64,000 nt of DNA from Halostella litorea (GTDB taxonomy: Archaea > Halobacteriota > Halobacteria > Halobacteriales > Natronoarchaeaceae), in contig NZ_SJER01000001.1 of the NCBI RefSeq assembly GCF_004785955.1, forward strand, positions 1,240,001 through 1,304,000. The letters are read 5' to 3'. Position numbers and translations under genes: made by a program. The notes under the pieces are model-generated. The model saw nothing but the letters and a program-made list of their open reading frames with translations, was not told the origin of the DNA and made no database searches. Positions 26,691 through 34,847 of this stretch are shown here, piece after piece. Position 1 is the first letter of the stretch, and each line of letters starts with the position of its first letter.

Positions 26691-27116
26691 ATGAAGATAC
26701 GGGACGCCGTCGAGGCGGACGCGGACGACATGGCCGCGATCGCCGACGCCCCGACGGACGTGATGCGCAACCTCGTCCACGACCGCACCGTACGCGTCGC
26801 CGAGTCCGAGGAGGACGGGACGGACCCGAACGCCGACACGGACGAGCGCGACCCGGGACTGCTCGGCTTCGTCAGCTTCGACGCGCGCGAGAGCTGCGTC
26901 CACGTAACGCAGGTCGACGGCACCGCAGAGGCCTGCGAGCAACTGCTCGCCGAACCCGTCCGCTTCGCCGAGCGCGAGTCGATGCCGGTCGAGCTGATCG
27001 CGCCGGACTCCGTCCCACACGTCGCCGAGGCCGCCGAGCGCGTCGGGTTCGCCGAGGCCGGCCCCGGGCCGCAGTTCGACGGCACGCCGACCGTGAAGTA
27101 CCGGCTGGAGCCGTAG
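26691..27116 (+). CDS. GNAT-like N-acetyltransferase
   Basis: A 141-aa protein that begins MKIRDAVEADADDMAAIAD, the usual first strand and helix of GNAT acetyltransferases. A DPGLLGFVSFD strand follows, then a helical C-terminal part ending in FAEAGPGPQFDGTPTVKYRLEP. The acetyl-CoA P-loop is not easily recognised, so activity is uncertain. It is divergent from the KaiC-like gene and followed after 59 nt by element B. Confidence 0.6.
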   Translation: MKIRDAVEADADDMAAIADAPTDVMRNLVHDRTVRVAESEEDGTDPNADTDERDPGLLGFVSFDARESCVHVTQVDGTAEACEQLLAEPVRFAERESMPVELIAPDSVPHVAEAAERVGFAEAGPGPQFDGTPTVKYRLEP

Positions 27117-27175
27117 ACGGGAACCGTCGCCGGGAGGGAACCGGCGGGAACCGCATCGGACCCGACATCGTCACG

Positions 27176-27368
27176 CGGCCAGCGCGAGCGCGCGGCGCTC
27201 CGACGCGCCGCGTGCGAGCGTCCGGGGGAGGGCAGGCACTCGAAGCGTGCGCCAGCGACCGCTGGCGCTCGCGCAGACTAGCGGGCCTTAGCGAGAATCG
27301 CTGCGCGATTCTGGCGGCGGACATTGAAAGGGCGCAGCGCGCCGCGCCAGCGGCGCGCAAGGGCTTTC
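27176..27368 (+). repeat. Four-hairpin intergenic element, copy B
   Basis: A 193-nt element with the same block order as copy A. Hairpin 1 has an 11-bp stem with one G-T wobble (27188-27198 / 27205-27215, loop TCCGAC). Block 1 is at 27223-27249. Hairpin 2 (27249-27268) reads GCGCCAGCG/CGCTGGCGC and is unrelated in sequence to the A and C stems. Block 2 is at 27269-27284. Hairpin 3 is AGAATCGC/GCGATTCT (27294-27312). Block 3 is at 27313-27333. Hairpin 4 is GCGCGCCGC-GCCA-GCGGCGCGC (27337-27358), then AAGGGCTTTC. The end overlaps the stop codon of the convergent polymerase D subunit gene. Confidence 0.8.
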
Positions 27369-29058
27369 AGTGGAATTTTCTGATCGTCGGCTCCAGCGTG
27401 TCCAGGTCGACGACCGGCGCGAACCCGGCGTCGGGGTCGATGTTGACGGACTTCTGGAACGCCGTCTGTTCCTGCCAGCAGCCCGAGTTGATCGAGAGGA
27501 CGTTGTGGTACTTGCCGACGCCCAGCTTGTGGACGTGGCCGGTGTGGAACACGTCGGGCACCTCGTCGATGGTGAGGTAGTCCTTCTCCTCGGGCGCGAG
27601 CCGGAGGTGGCCGCCGTACTGCGGGGCGACGTGGCGCTTCTTCAGGAGGTGGTACATCGCCTTGTGGGGGTCGTCGTAGCTGGCCTTCTCCTCGGGGAGT
27701 TCGGCGATCACCTCGTCCAGCGAGACGCCGTGGTACATCAGCACGGAGACGCCCTCCAGCGTGACCGTCGAGGGGTTGCCCGTGATCCGGGCGTCGTGGG
27801 CCGACATGATGTCGCGCAGTTCCTCGTCGAACGCCGGCTGGGGCTCGGCGAGGCGGACGGCGTCGTGGTTCCCCGGGATCATCACGATCTCGATGTCGCC
27901 GGGCACCTCCTTCAGGTGCTCCGAGAACTGCCGGTACTGGTCGTAGATGTCGACGATGTCGAGTTCCTCGTCCTGGTCGGGGTAGACGCCGACGCCCTCG
28001 ACCATGTCGCCCGCGATGAGCAGGTACTCGATCGCCGACGCCTCGGGGGTGTGGAGCCAGTCCGCGAAACGCGACCAGGCGTCGGCCATGAACTCCTGGC
28101 TGCCGACGTGGACGTCGCTGATGAGCGCGGCCTGCACGTGGCGGTCGGCGGTGTTCGGCGAGTACGTCCGCGGCACGTCCGGGAAGTGCATCGAGTCGAC
28201 GAAGAGGATGCCGCCGTCGTCCGCGAGCGACCCCTCGACGGCGATGATCTCGTCGTGGAGCAGTTCCTCGACGAGCGCCGCGATGTCGCGGTCCTTCATC
28301 ACGAGACAGGGGAACGTGCCGGTCGGGTCCTCCAGTTCGACGAGCCAGTGGCCGCTGGCCGTCGACCGGATGTCGCTGACCATCCCGACCATCGACGCCT
28401 CGCTCCCGCCGGGCATCGACTGGATCGCCTCGGCCGGGCGGTGGTTCACGCGCGACCGGAGCTTGCCGCCGAGGCGCTCGTAGCGGTCCCGAAACACGGC
28501 GACGAAGTCCTCGTACGCGCCCGTGCCGGTGCTCCGGCCGGTGATGTCGTTCGCTATCTCGACGGAGCGGACCGACTGGTCCGCGGTTCGACCCGCCGAC
28601 ACCGTCGTTTCGTGTGGAGACGATTCTGGCGTTTCGTCGGGGGTGTCGTCGGGTACTGCAGTCGAAGTGGAGGGGTCGTCGGCGGTCGGACCGACGGAGC
28701 CGCCGTCGGCGGCCGAGGCCCCGGACCGAGCGTCGGGGGAGGCAGCGGGTTCGGCATCAGTAGACGCGTCAGTCTCCGCAGTCGCGTCGGTCCCCGCCGG
28801 CGCGTCGACCGCTCCGGCCCGGGTGGAGGCGGACTCGGACATCGTCGCGGGGTCGCCGGCCGCGTCGTCGGCGTCAAGCACCTCGCGCACGTGGTCGACG
28901 GAGAGCCGCAACGCGCCGTCCGGGGCGGCCTCGACGACGCGCTCCAGCGCGCGGGCCGGGTCGTCCGCGGAGGCGATGAGGGTTACGGCCTCCCGGTCCG
29001 CGTTGTACCCCCGGCTCGTGAGTTCGCTCACGATCCGTGCGGGGGCCTCCAGTGGCAC
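27367..29058 (-). CDS. polB: DNA polymerase D (PolII) small subunit DP1
   Basis: A 563-aa exonuclease subunit of the euryarchaeal replicative polymerase D. An N-terminal helical domain is followed by a long S/T/D/A-rich linker (about 70-165), an OB-fold region, and a phosphoesterase domain. The metal ligands are ISDVHVGS near 311, AGDMVEG near 350, PGNHD near 394 and HTGHVHKLG near 506. The GTG at 29058 was chosen because VPLEAPARIVSELTSRGYN is the family N-terminus and the upstream frame overlaps the divergent signal peptidase gene. The large subunit is not in this window. Confidence 0.95.
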   Translation of the reverse strand: MPLEAPARIVSELTSRGYNADREAVTLIASADDPARALERVVEAAPDGALRLSVDHVREVLDADDAAGDPATMSESASTRAGAVDAPAGTDATAETDASTDAEPAASPDARSGASAADGGSVGPTADDPSTSTAVPDDTPDETPESSPHETTVSAGRTADQSVRSVEIANDITGRSTGTGAYEDFVAVFRDRYERLGGKLRSRVNHRPAEAIQSMPGGSEASMVGMVSDIRSTASGHWLVELEDPTGTFPCLVMKDRDIAALVEELLHDEIIAVEGSLADDGGILFVDSMHFPDVPRTYSPNTADRHVQAALISDVHVGSQEFMADAWSRFADWLHTPEASAIEYLLIAGDMVEGVGVYPDQDEELDIVDIYDQYRQFSEHLKEVPGDIEIVMIPGNHDAVRLAEPQPAFDEELRDIMSAHDARITGNPSTVTLEGVSVLMYHGVSLDEVIAELPEEKASYDDPHKAMYHLLKKRHVAPQYGGHLRLAPEEKDYLTIDEVPDVFHTGHVHKLGVGKYHNVLSINSGCWQEQTAFQKSVNIDPDAGFAPVVDLDTLEPTIRKFH

Positions 29059-29173
29059 ACCGACGATAGAAGTCGGCGGCGGGCAAAAGCGTAGCGGAAC
29101 GTCGGGACCGGAGCCGTGGGACCGGACCGCACGAACAGAAGGTTGATTTCCCGGAGGCCAGTATGCGAGGACG

Positions 29174-30088
29174 ATGACTGACGCCGGTACCGGCGACGAG
29201 CCCGACCGTGACCCCCCCGACGGCGACGACCCGGCGGGGGACGGCGACGGCGGTCCGGAACCGAGCCCTGACACCGCTCCGGCCGCGGACGCCGGCTCCG
29301 GTTCGGACGCCGACGCCGCCTCGGGGGAGCGCGCCGACGCCGCGACGGCGGACGCGGACACCGCTCTGGCCGCAGACGAGGAGCGGTCACGCCGGGGCGT
29401 GGCCTCCGACGGATCCCCGTCGAACGGGACGGACGGCGACGGCCCCCCGACGAACCGGGCGAACGACGACGGCCCCGACCCCCGCGAGGAGCCGGTTACC
29501 TGGTTTCTCAAGTCCGACAACGAGGGCGTCGCCGCGGTCCGGGACTTGCTGAGCACAGTCGCGCTGGTCGCGCTGGTGGGCCTGGTGCTGTTCGCGGTCA
29601 GCGGGATCTGGCCGCCGCTGGTCGCCGTCGAGAGCGGGAGCATGGAGCCCCACATGGAGAAAAACGACCTCGTGTTCATCGTCGACGAGGGGCGGTTCGC
29701 CGGCGACGGCGCGGTCCACGGCGTCGTGACGTACCAGCGCGGCCAGGAGACCGGCGTCCGCTCGTTCGGGAGCTACGGCGACGTGATCGTGTTCGAGCCG
29801 GACGGGAGCGACGGGGTGCCGATAATACACCGCGCGCGCTTCTACGTCGAGGAGGACGAGGAGTGGGTCGACAGGGCGAACGCCGAGTACCTCAGGGGCG
29901 ACACCTGCGAGGAGGTCCGGAACTGCCCGGCCCCCCACGACGGGTTCATCACGAAAGGCGACGCCACGCCGTACTACGACCAGGTCGCCGGGCGGACCAC
30001 CGTCGTCAAGTCCGAGTGGATCAAGGGTCGCGCCGAGGTCCGTGTCCCGTGGCTCGGGTGGGTTCGACTCCAGTTCGCCAAGCTGTAA
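29174..30088 (+). CDS. Signal peptidase I (S26, archaeal type) with long acidic N-terminal extension
   Basis: A 304-aa membrane peptidase removing Sec signal peptides. The catalytic serine is in ESGSMEPHM near residue 155. The archaeal catalytic histidine is in IIHRARF near 219. A membrane helix (ALVALVGLVLFAVSGI) precedes the serine. The first about 110 residues are a D/P/A/G-rich disordered stretch absent from minimal Sec11 proteins. It is divergent from polB across a 115-nt spacer and convergent with orc1. Confidence 0.92.
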   Translation: MTDAGTGDEPDRDPPDGDDPAGDGDGGPEPSPDTAPAADAGSGSDADAASGERADAATADADTALAADEERSRRGVASDGSPSNGTDGDGPPTNRANDDGPDPREEPVTWFLKSDNEGVAAVRDLLSTVALVALVGLVLFAVSGIWPPLVAVESGSMEPHMEKNDLVFIVDEGRFAGDGAVHGVVTYQRGQETGVRSFGSYGDVIVFEPDGSDGVPIIHRARFYVEEDEEWVDRANAEYLRGDTCEEVRNCPAPHDGFITKGDATPYYDQVAGRTTVVKSEWIKGRAEVRVPWLGWVRLQFAKL

Positions 30089-30229
30089 CCGGCCGCGAGA
30101 CGCTCTTGCGTGCGGATATCGCCGTGATCTCCACTAGAAACGAGGGGGTCGTGGATCGGAGTTTACGGGGACGACGTGTCGGCCTCCAGGGGAAACGGTG
30201 GCCGCCACTGTGGTGGCCGCGCGGACGGG

Positions 30230-31720
30230 TCAGTTGTCGAACCGCGCCTGGACGAACGGCTGGACGTCCTCGATGTCGCCCAGCCGCGAGTCCGACAGGA
30301 GGACGGCCTCGGTCTCCTCGATGGGGACCGAGAGGCTGATCTCCTTGGTGCGGCCGTAGCGGCCCTTCGAGACGACGACCGCGTTGACGATCCCGAGCAT
30401 GTCGAGTTCGCTGATCAGGTCCGTCACCCGGCGCTGGGTGAGCACGTCGGCGTCGATCTCCTCGCAGAGGCGCTTGTAGATGTTGTACACCTCGCCGGTG
30501 TTGATGTTGTGGACGCCGTTTTTCTCCAGCAGGATGATCGAGAACAGCACGATCTTCGACTGCGTGGGGAGGGTCCGCACGACCTCGACCACGCGGTCGA
30601 GTTCGATCTTGTCCTGAGCCTTCCGGACGTGGTCCTCGTCGACCAGTTCGGACTGGTCGCGCTCCGCGAGTTCGCCCGCGGTCCGCAGCAGGTCGAGCGC
30701 CCGCCGGGCGTCGCCGTGCTCCTGGGCGGCGAACGCGGCACACAGCGGGATCACGTCGTCGGTCAGTGCGTCGGCCTTGAACGCCACGTCCGAGCGGTGC
30801 TGGAGGATGTCCCGGAGCTGGTTGGCGTCGTACGGCGGGAAGACGATCTCCTCCTCCCCGAGGCTGGACTTGACGCGGGGGTCGAGGAAGTCGGTGAACT
30901 TCAGGTCGTTCGAGATGCCCATGATCGACACGCGCGAGTTGTCCAGTTCGGAGTTCATCCGAGAGAGGTTGTATAGCGTGTCGTCGCCGGACTTCTCGAC
31001 CAGCTTGTCTATTTCGTCCAGCATGATGACGACCACGCGCTCGTGGTAGTCGACGGCCTCGAAGAAGACGCTGTACACGCGGTCGGTGGGCCACCCCGTC
31101 ATCGGGACCGTCTCGAACTCCTCGCGGTCGGCCTCCAGCTCCGCGATGCGGTCGTCGACCGCCTCGACGGAGTCGAAGTCGGCGTCGGACAGGGCCGCCG
31201 GGTCGTCCGTCGCGGCCTCCCGGAGCTCCCGGAGGTCGCCCAGCCGCTCGTCGATGTGGCGCTCGTTCTCCTCGATGAACTTGTTCGCCAGCTGGGCGAG
31301 CACACGGTACTGCGTGTCGGTCACCTCGCAGTTGATGTACTCGACCTCGCAGGGCACCTGGTACTTCTGGGAGGTGCTCTCCAGTTCCTGGCTGACGAAC
31401 TTCGCGCTCGCGGTCTTGCCGGTCCCCGTCTTCCCGTAGATGAGGATGTTCGACGGCGTCTCGCCCCGCAGCGCGGCGACGAGGATCGTCGCCATCTTGT
31501 TTATCTGCTCGGTGCGGTGTGGTAGTTCGTGTGGCGTGTACGACGGGCGCAGCACCTCCTTGTTCTCGAAGATGGGCTCGCCGCTCAGGAGGTCGTCGAA
31601 CAGCCCCTGATTCTCCTCCTCCTCGTCCTCCAGAACGACGTCGTCGAGTTCGACGTCGAAGTCCTGCGACGAATCTACGTCGACGTCGGCGCGCTCCGAT
31701 CCCGTGTCTTCCTCGGTCAT
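30230..31720 (-). CDS. orc1: Orc1/Cdc6 origin-binding initiator
   Basis: A 496-aa replication initiator. After an acidic N-terminus (1-45), the AAA+ domain has Walker A GKTGTGKT at 96-103 and Walker B MLDEIDKL near 233. A winged-helix DNA-binding domain fills the C-terminal about 100 residues (TQRRVTDLISELDMLGIVNAVVVSKGRYGRTKEI). The start faces the origin; the nearest ORB repeat lies 14 nt upstream of the ATG, so autoregulation is plausible. The acidic insert around residues 150-200 is typical of haloarchaeal Orc1. This is an origin-associated copy. Confidence 0.97.
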   Translation of the reverse strand: MTEEDTGSERADVDVDSSQDFDVELDDVVLEDEEEENQGLFDDLLSGEPIFENKEVLRPSYTPHELPHRTEQINKMATILVAALRGETPSNILIYGKTGTGKTASAKFVSQELESTSQKYQVPCEVEYINCEVTDTQYRVLAQLANKFIEENERHIDERLGDLRELREAATDDPAALSDADFDSVEAVDDRIAELEADREEFETVPMTGWPTDRVYSVFFEAVDYHERVVVIMLDEIDKLVEKSGDDTLYNLSRMNSELDNSRVSIMGISNDLKFTDFLDPRVKSSLGEEEIVFPPYDANQLRDILQHRSDVAFKADALTDDVIPLCAAFAAQEHGDARRALDLLRTAGELAERDQSELVDEDHVRKAQDKIELDRVVEVVRTLPTQSKIVLFSIILLEKNGVHNINTGEVYNIYKRLCEEIDADVLTQRRVTDLISELDMLGIVNAVVVSKGRYGRTKEISLSVPIEETEAVLLSDSRLGDIEDVQPFVQARFDN

Positions 31721-31733
31721 CCGTTGCGTGATT

Positions 31734-31758
31734 CACCCCTTCGTTTCATCTGGAAACC
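31734..31758 (+). repeat. ORB1 (Orc1-binding repeat)
   Basis: CACCCCTTCGTTTCATCTGG followed by AAACC. It overlaps the region just upstream of the orc1 start codon. Confidence 0.8.
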
Positions 31759-31832
31759 GCCCGCCTAAGCCGAGCGAACCCGTCGTAGTGGCCTCATATC
31801 GTGGGTTCGCAGTCAATACGGTGTCGCGGTCC

Positions 31833-31858
31833 GTCCAGTTGATGCAAACGAAGTGGAG
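31833..31858 (-). repeat. Degenerate ORB (inverted)
   Basis: Contains CCAGTTGA and AAACGAAGTGG separated by TGC. It matches the inverted ORB core CCAGTTGAAACGAAGGGG with a 3-nt insertion and a base change. Weaker than the other four. Confidence 0.4.
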
Positions 31859-32243
31859 GTACACCAGGGTCTTAAAATCTTCCCTCTCGGAATAGCGACC
31901 GTTCGGACCGGCGGAACGGACCGCTGACCGATGTAACGTCCCGGATCAAGCGGGGTTTGTGGTTCGCGGGCCGGTCGGAGCCACGTCCCACAGGCTCGAA
32001 CGTCGTCGACGTCGTAGTCGTCAGTCCCAACGGAGACGGCCGTCGACCGGAACCAAGTGGATCTGCGGGAAGTTCCGGACGGTCGACGGGGCAGTCAGTC
32101 CGTCGGGGGCAGTTCGGGTCCGTCCGCGGACCGGGCCGGTTCTGGTTCGCTTGGGAGCTTACCCGGTACGTCGCAGGCTGTCCCGTTCATCCTCTCGGCT
32201 CGAACCTCGTTTCGCGGGTCAGTCTCGATCTCTCCGACACCCC

Positions 32244-32268
32244 CACCCCTTCGTTTCAACTGGAGACG
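32244..32268 (+). repeat. ORB2
   Basis: CACCCCTTCGTTTCAACTGG followed by AGACG. It lies left of the AT-rich core and is followed by a G-rich string (GGGGTGTGGGGTGACGGG) at about 32285-32302. Confidence 0.85.
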
Positions 32269-32340
32269 GCGCTCGGCGGGGCGTGGGGTGTGGGGTGACG
32301 GGTGGTGTTCGTGTCGACTGTCGGATCGGTTAGCGGGTCT

Positions 32341-32437
32341 CTAGTGGTTCCTAATAGATTGTTTCAGTATGTACAATATATGAAAAACGTGCTTACTGCA
32401 TTACGGTTTTGGTTTGAGAGCTTGGTACATAAAACCA
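32341..32437. other. AT-rich DNA-unwinding element candidate
   Basis: The most AT-rich stretch of the window, about 40 A/T in the first 60 bases by my count, with CTAATAGATTGTTTCAGTAT and TGTACAATATATG. It is framed by oppositely oriented ORB2 and ORB3, so melting here by Orc1 is the expected role. Confidence 0.75.
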
Positions 32438-32480
32438 CGCCACTCTAGACTGCCGGAGACACCCCCACCCCACCTTCGAC

Positions 32481-32510
32481 CGTTCCACCCGAAACGAAGG
32501 GGTGGGGGGG
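32481..32510 (-). repeat. ORB3 (inverted) with G-string
   Basis: CGTTCCACCCGAAACGAAGG followed by a run of G interrupted by one T. It is the inverted form of the repeat and ends in the long G-string typical of haloarchaeal ORBs. Confidence 0.85.
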
Positions 32511-32699
32511 TCACCCTCGTCCTTCTTCCCCGTACAACGGCGTTCGAGATCCGTCGGGGTTCGAGGGGTCTCTCAACCGTCTCCGGTATGGTCGGCCCCG
32601 TTGGCCTGGCCCGTTACCCCCCACCGTTTCGCCTCCACACGAAAGAAGGGAATGTCTGGGTTCGAATGACCTACTGAACCCGCACTCTACATGACCTAA

Positions 32700-32724
32700 C
32701 ACCCCTCTGTTTCAACTGGAAACC
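32700..32724 (+). repeat. ORB4
   Basis: CACCCCTCTGTTTCAACTGG followed by AAACC. It lies on the GTPase-gene side of the origin, in the same orientation as ORB1 and ORB2. Confidence 0.8.
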
Positions 32725-33009
32725 ACTGTCGCCACTCCCTTCACGGCGCACTCCCTTCGACACCCCGCAACGGGGATCCGTCCCGCTACCTGCGGGGACC
32801 CGCTCGCTATCCGGCACGTCCGGGCCGCATCGTCGGTCGCTGGACCGATCGGTTGGCGGACACGAACGGCGGGTGCCGATCCACGATCGCGGTACTGCGC
32901 GGCGGGCCGCCGTCGATCGCTCCGTTCGGGGCGGATACGTGTCTGACGTAGGCTTAAGTGAATCCGGTGTCGTTACGTGGACAAGCACCTACGGGTGCGT
33001 GAGGACAGG

Positions 33010-33651
33010 ATGGGACTGATAAACGGACTCAGACAGAGCATCTCACGGGCGACGGAGCGGCTCTTCTCGGAGGAGGAGCCAAAGCGGATCGGCATCTACG
33101 GGCCGCCGAACGCGGGGAAAACGACGCTCGCCAACCGGATCGCGCGGGACTGGACCGGCGACGCCGTCGGGCCGGAGAGCCAGATCCCCCACGAGACCCG
33201 GCGGGCGCGCCGGAAGGAGGACGTCGAGATAGAGCGCAACGGCAAGTCGGTCACGATAGACATCGTCGACACGCCCGGCGTGACGACGAAGGTTGACTAC
33301 GAGGAGTTCACCGAGTTCGACATGGAGAAGGAGGACGCGGTGCGTCGCTCCCGGGAGGCGACCGAAGGGGTCGCCGAGGCGATGCACTGGCTCCGGGAGG
33401 ACGTCGACGGCGTCATCTACGTGCTCGACTCGGCCGAGGACCCGTTCACGCAGGTGAACACGATGCTGATCGGCATCATCGAGAGCCGGGATCTCCCCGT
33501 GCTCATCTTCGCCAACAAGATCGACCTCGAGGACTCCAGCGAGCAGCGCATCCGCAACGCCTTCCCCCAGCACGAGACCGTCCCGCTCTCCGCGCTGGAG
33601 GGCGACAACATGGACGAAGTGTACGACAAGATCGCGGAGTACTTCGGGTGA
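33010..33651 (+). CDS. Era-like small GTPase, OapA/ArvA type
   Basis: A 213-aa GTP-binding protein. G1 is GPPNAGKT at residues 31-38, G3 DTPGV near 90, and G4 NKID near 161. The N-terminal helix (GLINGLRQSISRATERLF) is characteristic of the origin-linked euryarchaeal GTPase. Relatives are described in haloarchaea as origin-associated proteins and more recently in connection with vesicle formation. It starts the operon with the next two genes (3-nt gap, then overlap). The ATG at 33010 follows GAGGACAGG; a GTG at 32977 is an alternative. Confidence 0.88.
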   Translation: MGLINGLRQSISRATERLFSEEEPKRIGIYGPPNAGKTTLANRIARDWTGDAVGPESQIPHETRRARRKEDVEIERNGKSVTIDIVDTPGVTTKVDYEEFTEFDMEKEDAVRRSREATEGVAEAMHWLREDVDGVIYVLDSAEDPFTQVNTMLIGIIESRDLPVLIFANKIDLEDSSEQRIRNAFPQHETVPLSALEGDNMDEVYDKIAEYFG

Positions 33652-33654
33652 ACC

Positions 33655-34038
33655 ATGCCTGAGTCCAAAGAATCGGACGACGGCGTCCAGATCGACCTCA
33701 TCAGCGGCGAGCGGATGGCCGGGATGACGAGCATGGAGAAGATCCGGATGATCCTGGACGGCGTCCACGAGGGCAACATCGTCATCCTGGAGGAGGGACT
33801 CTCCCCCGACGAGGAGAGCCGGCTGATCGAGGTGACGATGACCGAGATCAGCCCCGACGGGTTCAACGGGATCGAGATCGAGACGTACCCGCGCGCCCAG
33901 ACCGACGACGCGAGCTTCCTGGACCGGCTGATGGGGCGGGAGTCGACGAACAAGCTGACCGTCATCGGCCCGGCGAACCAGATCCAGACGCTACACAAGG
34001 ACGAGACGCTCATCAGCGCCCTCGTCTCCCGCAGATAA
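33655..34038 (+). CDS. OapB/ArvB family protein (DUF2073 type)
   Basis: A 127-aa protein with the conserved start VQIDLISGERMAGMTSMEKIRMILDGVHEGNIVILEEGLSPDEESRLIE, then a C-terminal IGPANQIQTLHKDETLISALV. No catalytic motif is visible. It lies 3 nt after the GTPase gene and its stop overlaps the ATG of the zinc-ribbon gene (TAATG), so all three are translated together and probably work in one complex. Function is inferred from the GTPase partner. Confidence 0.88.
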   Translation: MPESKESDDGVQIDLISGERMAGMTSMEKIRMILDGVHEGNIVILEEGLSPDEESRLIEVTMTEISPDGFNGIEIETYPRAQTDDASFLDRLMGRESTNKLTVIGPANQIQTLHKDETLISALVSRR

Positions 34039-34748
34039 TGCCCCACGAGTGTACGAACTGCGGCCGGACGTTCGCCGACGGCTCCAAGGAGATGCTGTCG
34101 GGCTGTCCGGACTGCGGCGGCAACAAGTTCCAGTTCGACCCGTCCGGCGGGTCGGACGGCGGTGGCGCCGCGGCCGACGCGAGCGCCGAGGCCGCCGACC
34201 CGAACGGAGGGGACGTCCCCGACGCGACTCCGTCGGACGACGGCGGAGCCACGGGCACCGTCGGCCGCGCACGCGAAACGGTCCGCGACTGGGTCGGGAC
34301 CGACGACGCGTCGTCCACCGGCACGGACCCGACGGACGGCGCCACCGCCGACGCCGGCCCGGCGACCGACGGCACGGCAGGGGCGGCCGACGACGAGAAC
34401 GCCGCACAGGCCGACGCCCGGAGCGGCGTGGTCGCGCAGGACGAACTCCCGGACGACCCGCCCGAACCCGCGCTCGACGAGCGCTCGCCGCCGAGCGACG
34501 CCGGCGAGCCGGCGGCCCCGACGGGCGGGACCATCGCGGACACGCCCGACGAGGAGCGCCCGGACCTCTCACAGCTCCGCGAGGAGCTCAACCAGCAGTT
34601 CGAGAGCATCAAGATCGTCCAGCCCGGCCGGTACGAACTCAACCTGATGGAGCTGTACGACCGCGACGAGTACATCATCTCGCTGCAGGAGGACGGCCGC
34701 TACGTCATCGAAGTTCCCGAGACCTGGCGGTCCGACGAGGAGGCGTAG
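34038..34748 (+). CDS. OapC/ArvC family zinc-ribbon protein
   Basis: A 236-aa protein. The N-terminal zinc ribbon is HECTNCGRTF...GCPDCGGNKF (residues 3-32). A long acidic disordered middle (about 35-170) follows. The conserved C-terminal part (about 175-236) reads LSQLREELNQQFESIKIVQPGRYELNLMELYDRDEYIISLQEDGRYVIEVP. It is the third gene of the origin-side operon. The C-terminal domain probably contacts the partners; the ribbon may bind nucleic acid. These roles are inference. Confidence 0.88.
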   Translation: MPHECTNCGRTFADGSKEMLSGCPDCGGNKFQFDPSGGSDGGGAAADASAEAADPNGGDVPDATPSDDGGATGTVGRARETVRDWVGTDDASSTGTDPTDGATADAGPATDGTAGAADDENAAQADARSGVVAQDELPDDPPEPALDERSPPSDAGEPAAPTGGTIADTPDEERPDLSQLREELNQQFESIKIVQPGRYELNLMELYDRDEYIISLQEDGRYVIEVPETWRSDEEA

Positions 34749-34815
34749 CGTCCGCCACCTCGGCGTCCTCCGCCCCGTACCGTGTACCGTCTCTCGTCCC
34801 GACGCGATTGCCCTG

Positions 34816-34823
34816 GTTTTAAG
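34816..34823 (+). promoter_or_regulatory. TATA box of the 29-aa membrane peptide gene
   Basis: GTTTTAAG, about 25-32 nt upstream of the ATG at 34848. It indicates a leaderless transcript for the small gene and its downstream partner. Confidence 0.5.
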
Positions 34824-34847
34824 CGCGCGTGGGTTCTCCACCCGACC

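Larger units (their letters stand above)
31721..33009. other. Replication origin (oriC) next to orc1
   Basis: About 1.29 kb without genes between divergent orc1 and the GTPase gene. It holds four clear ORB repeats (31734, 32244, 32481, 32700), one degenerate copy (31833), an AT-rich core (32341-32437) and G-rich strings on both sides of the core. The two ORBs nearest the core are in opposite orientation, one on each side. This is the layout of haloarchaeal oriC1-type origins. Short ORFs in the region are not credible. Replication activity itself is inferred. Confidence 0.9.

Noticed and set aside
31957-32677. Short ORFs inside the origin
   Set aside because: They run through ORB repeats and the AT-rich core and have no promoter or family resemblance.
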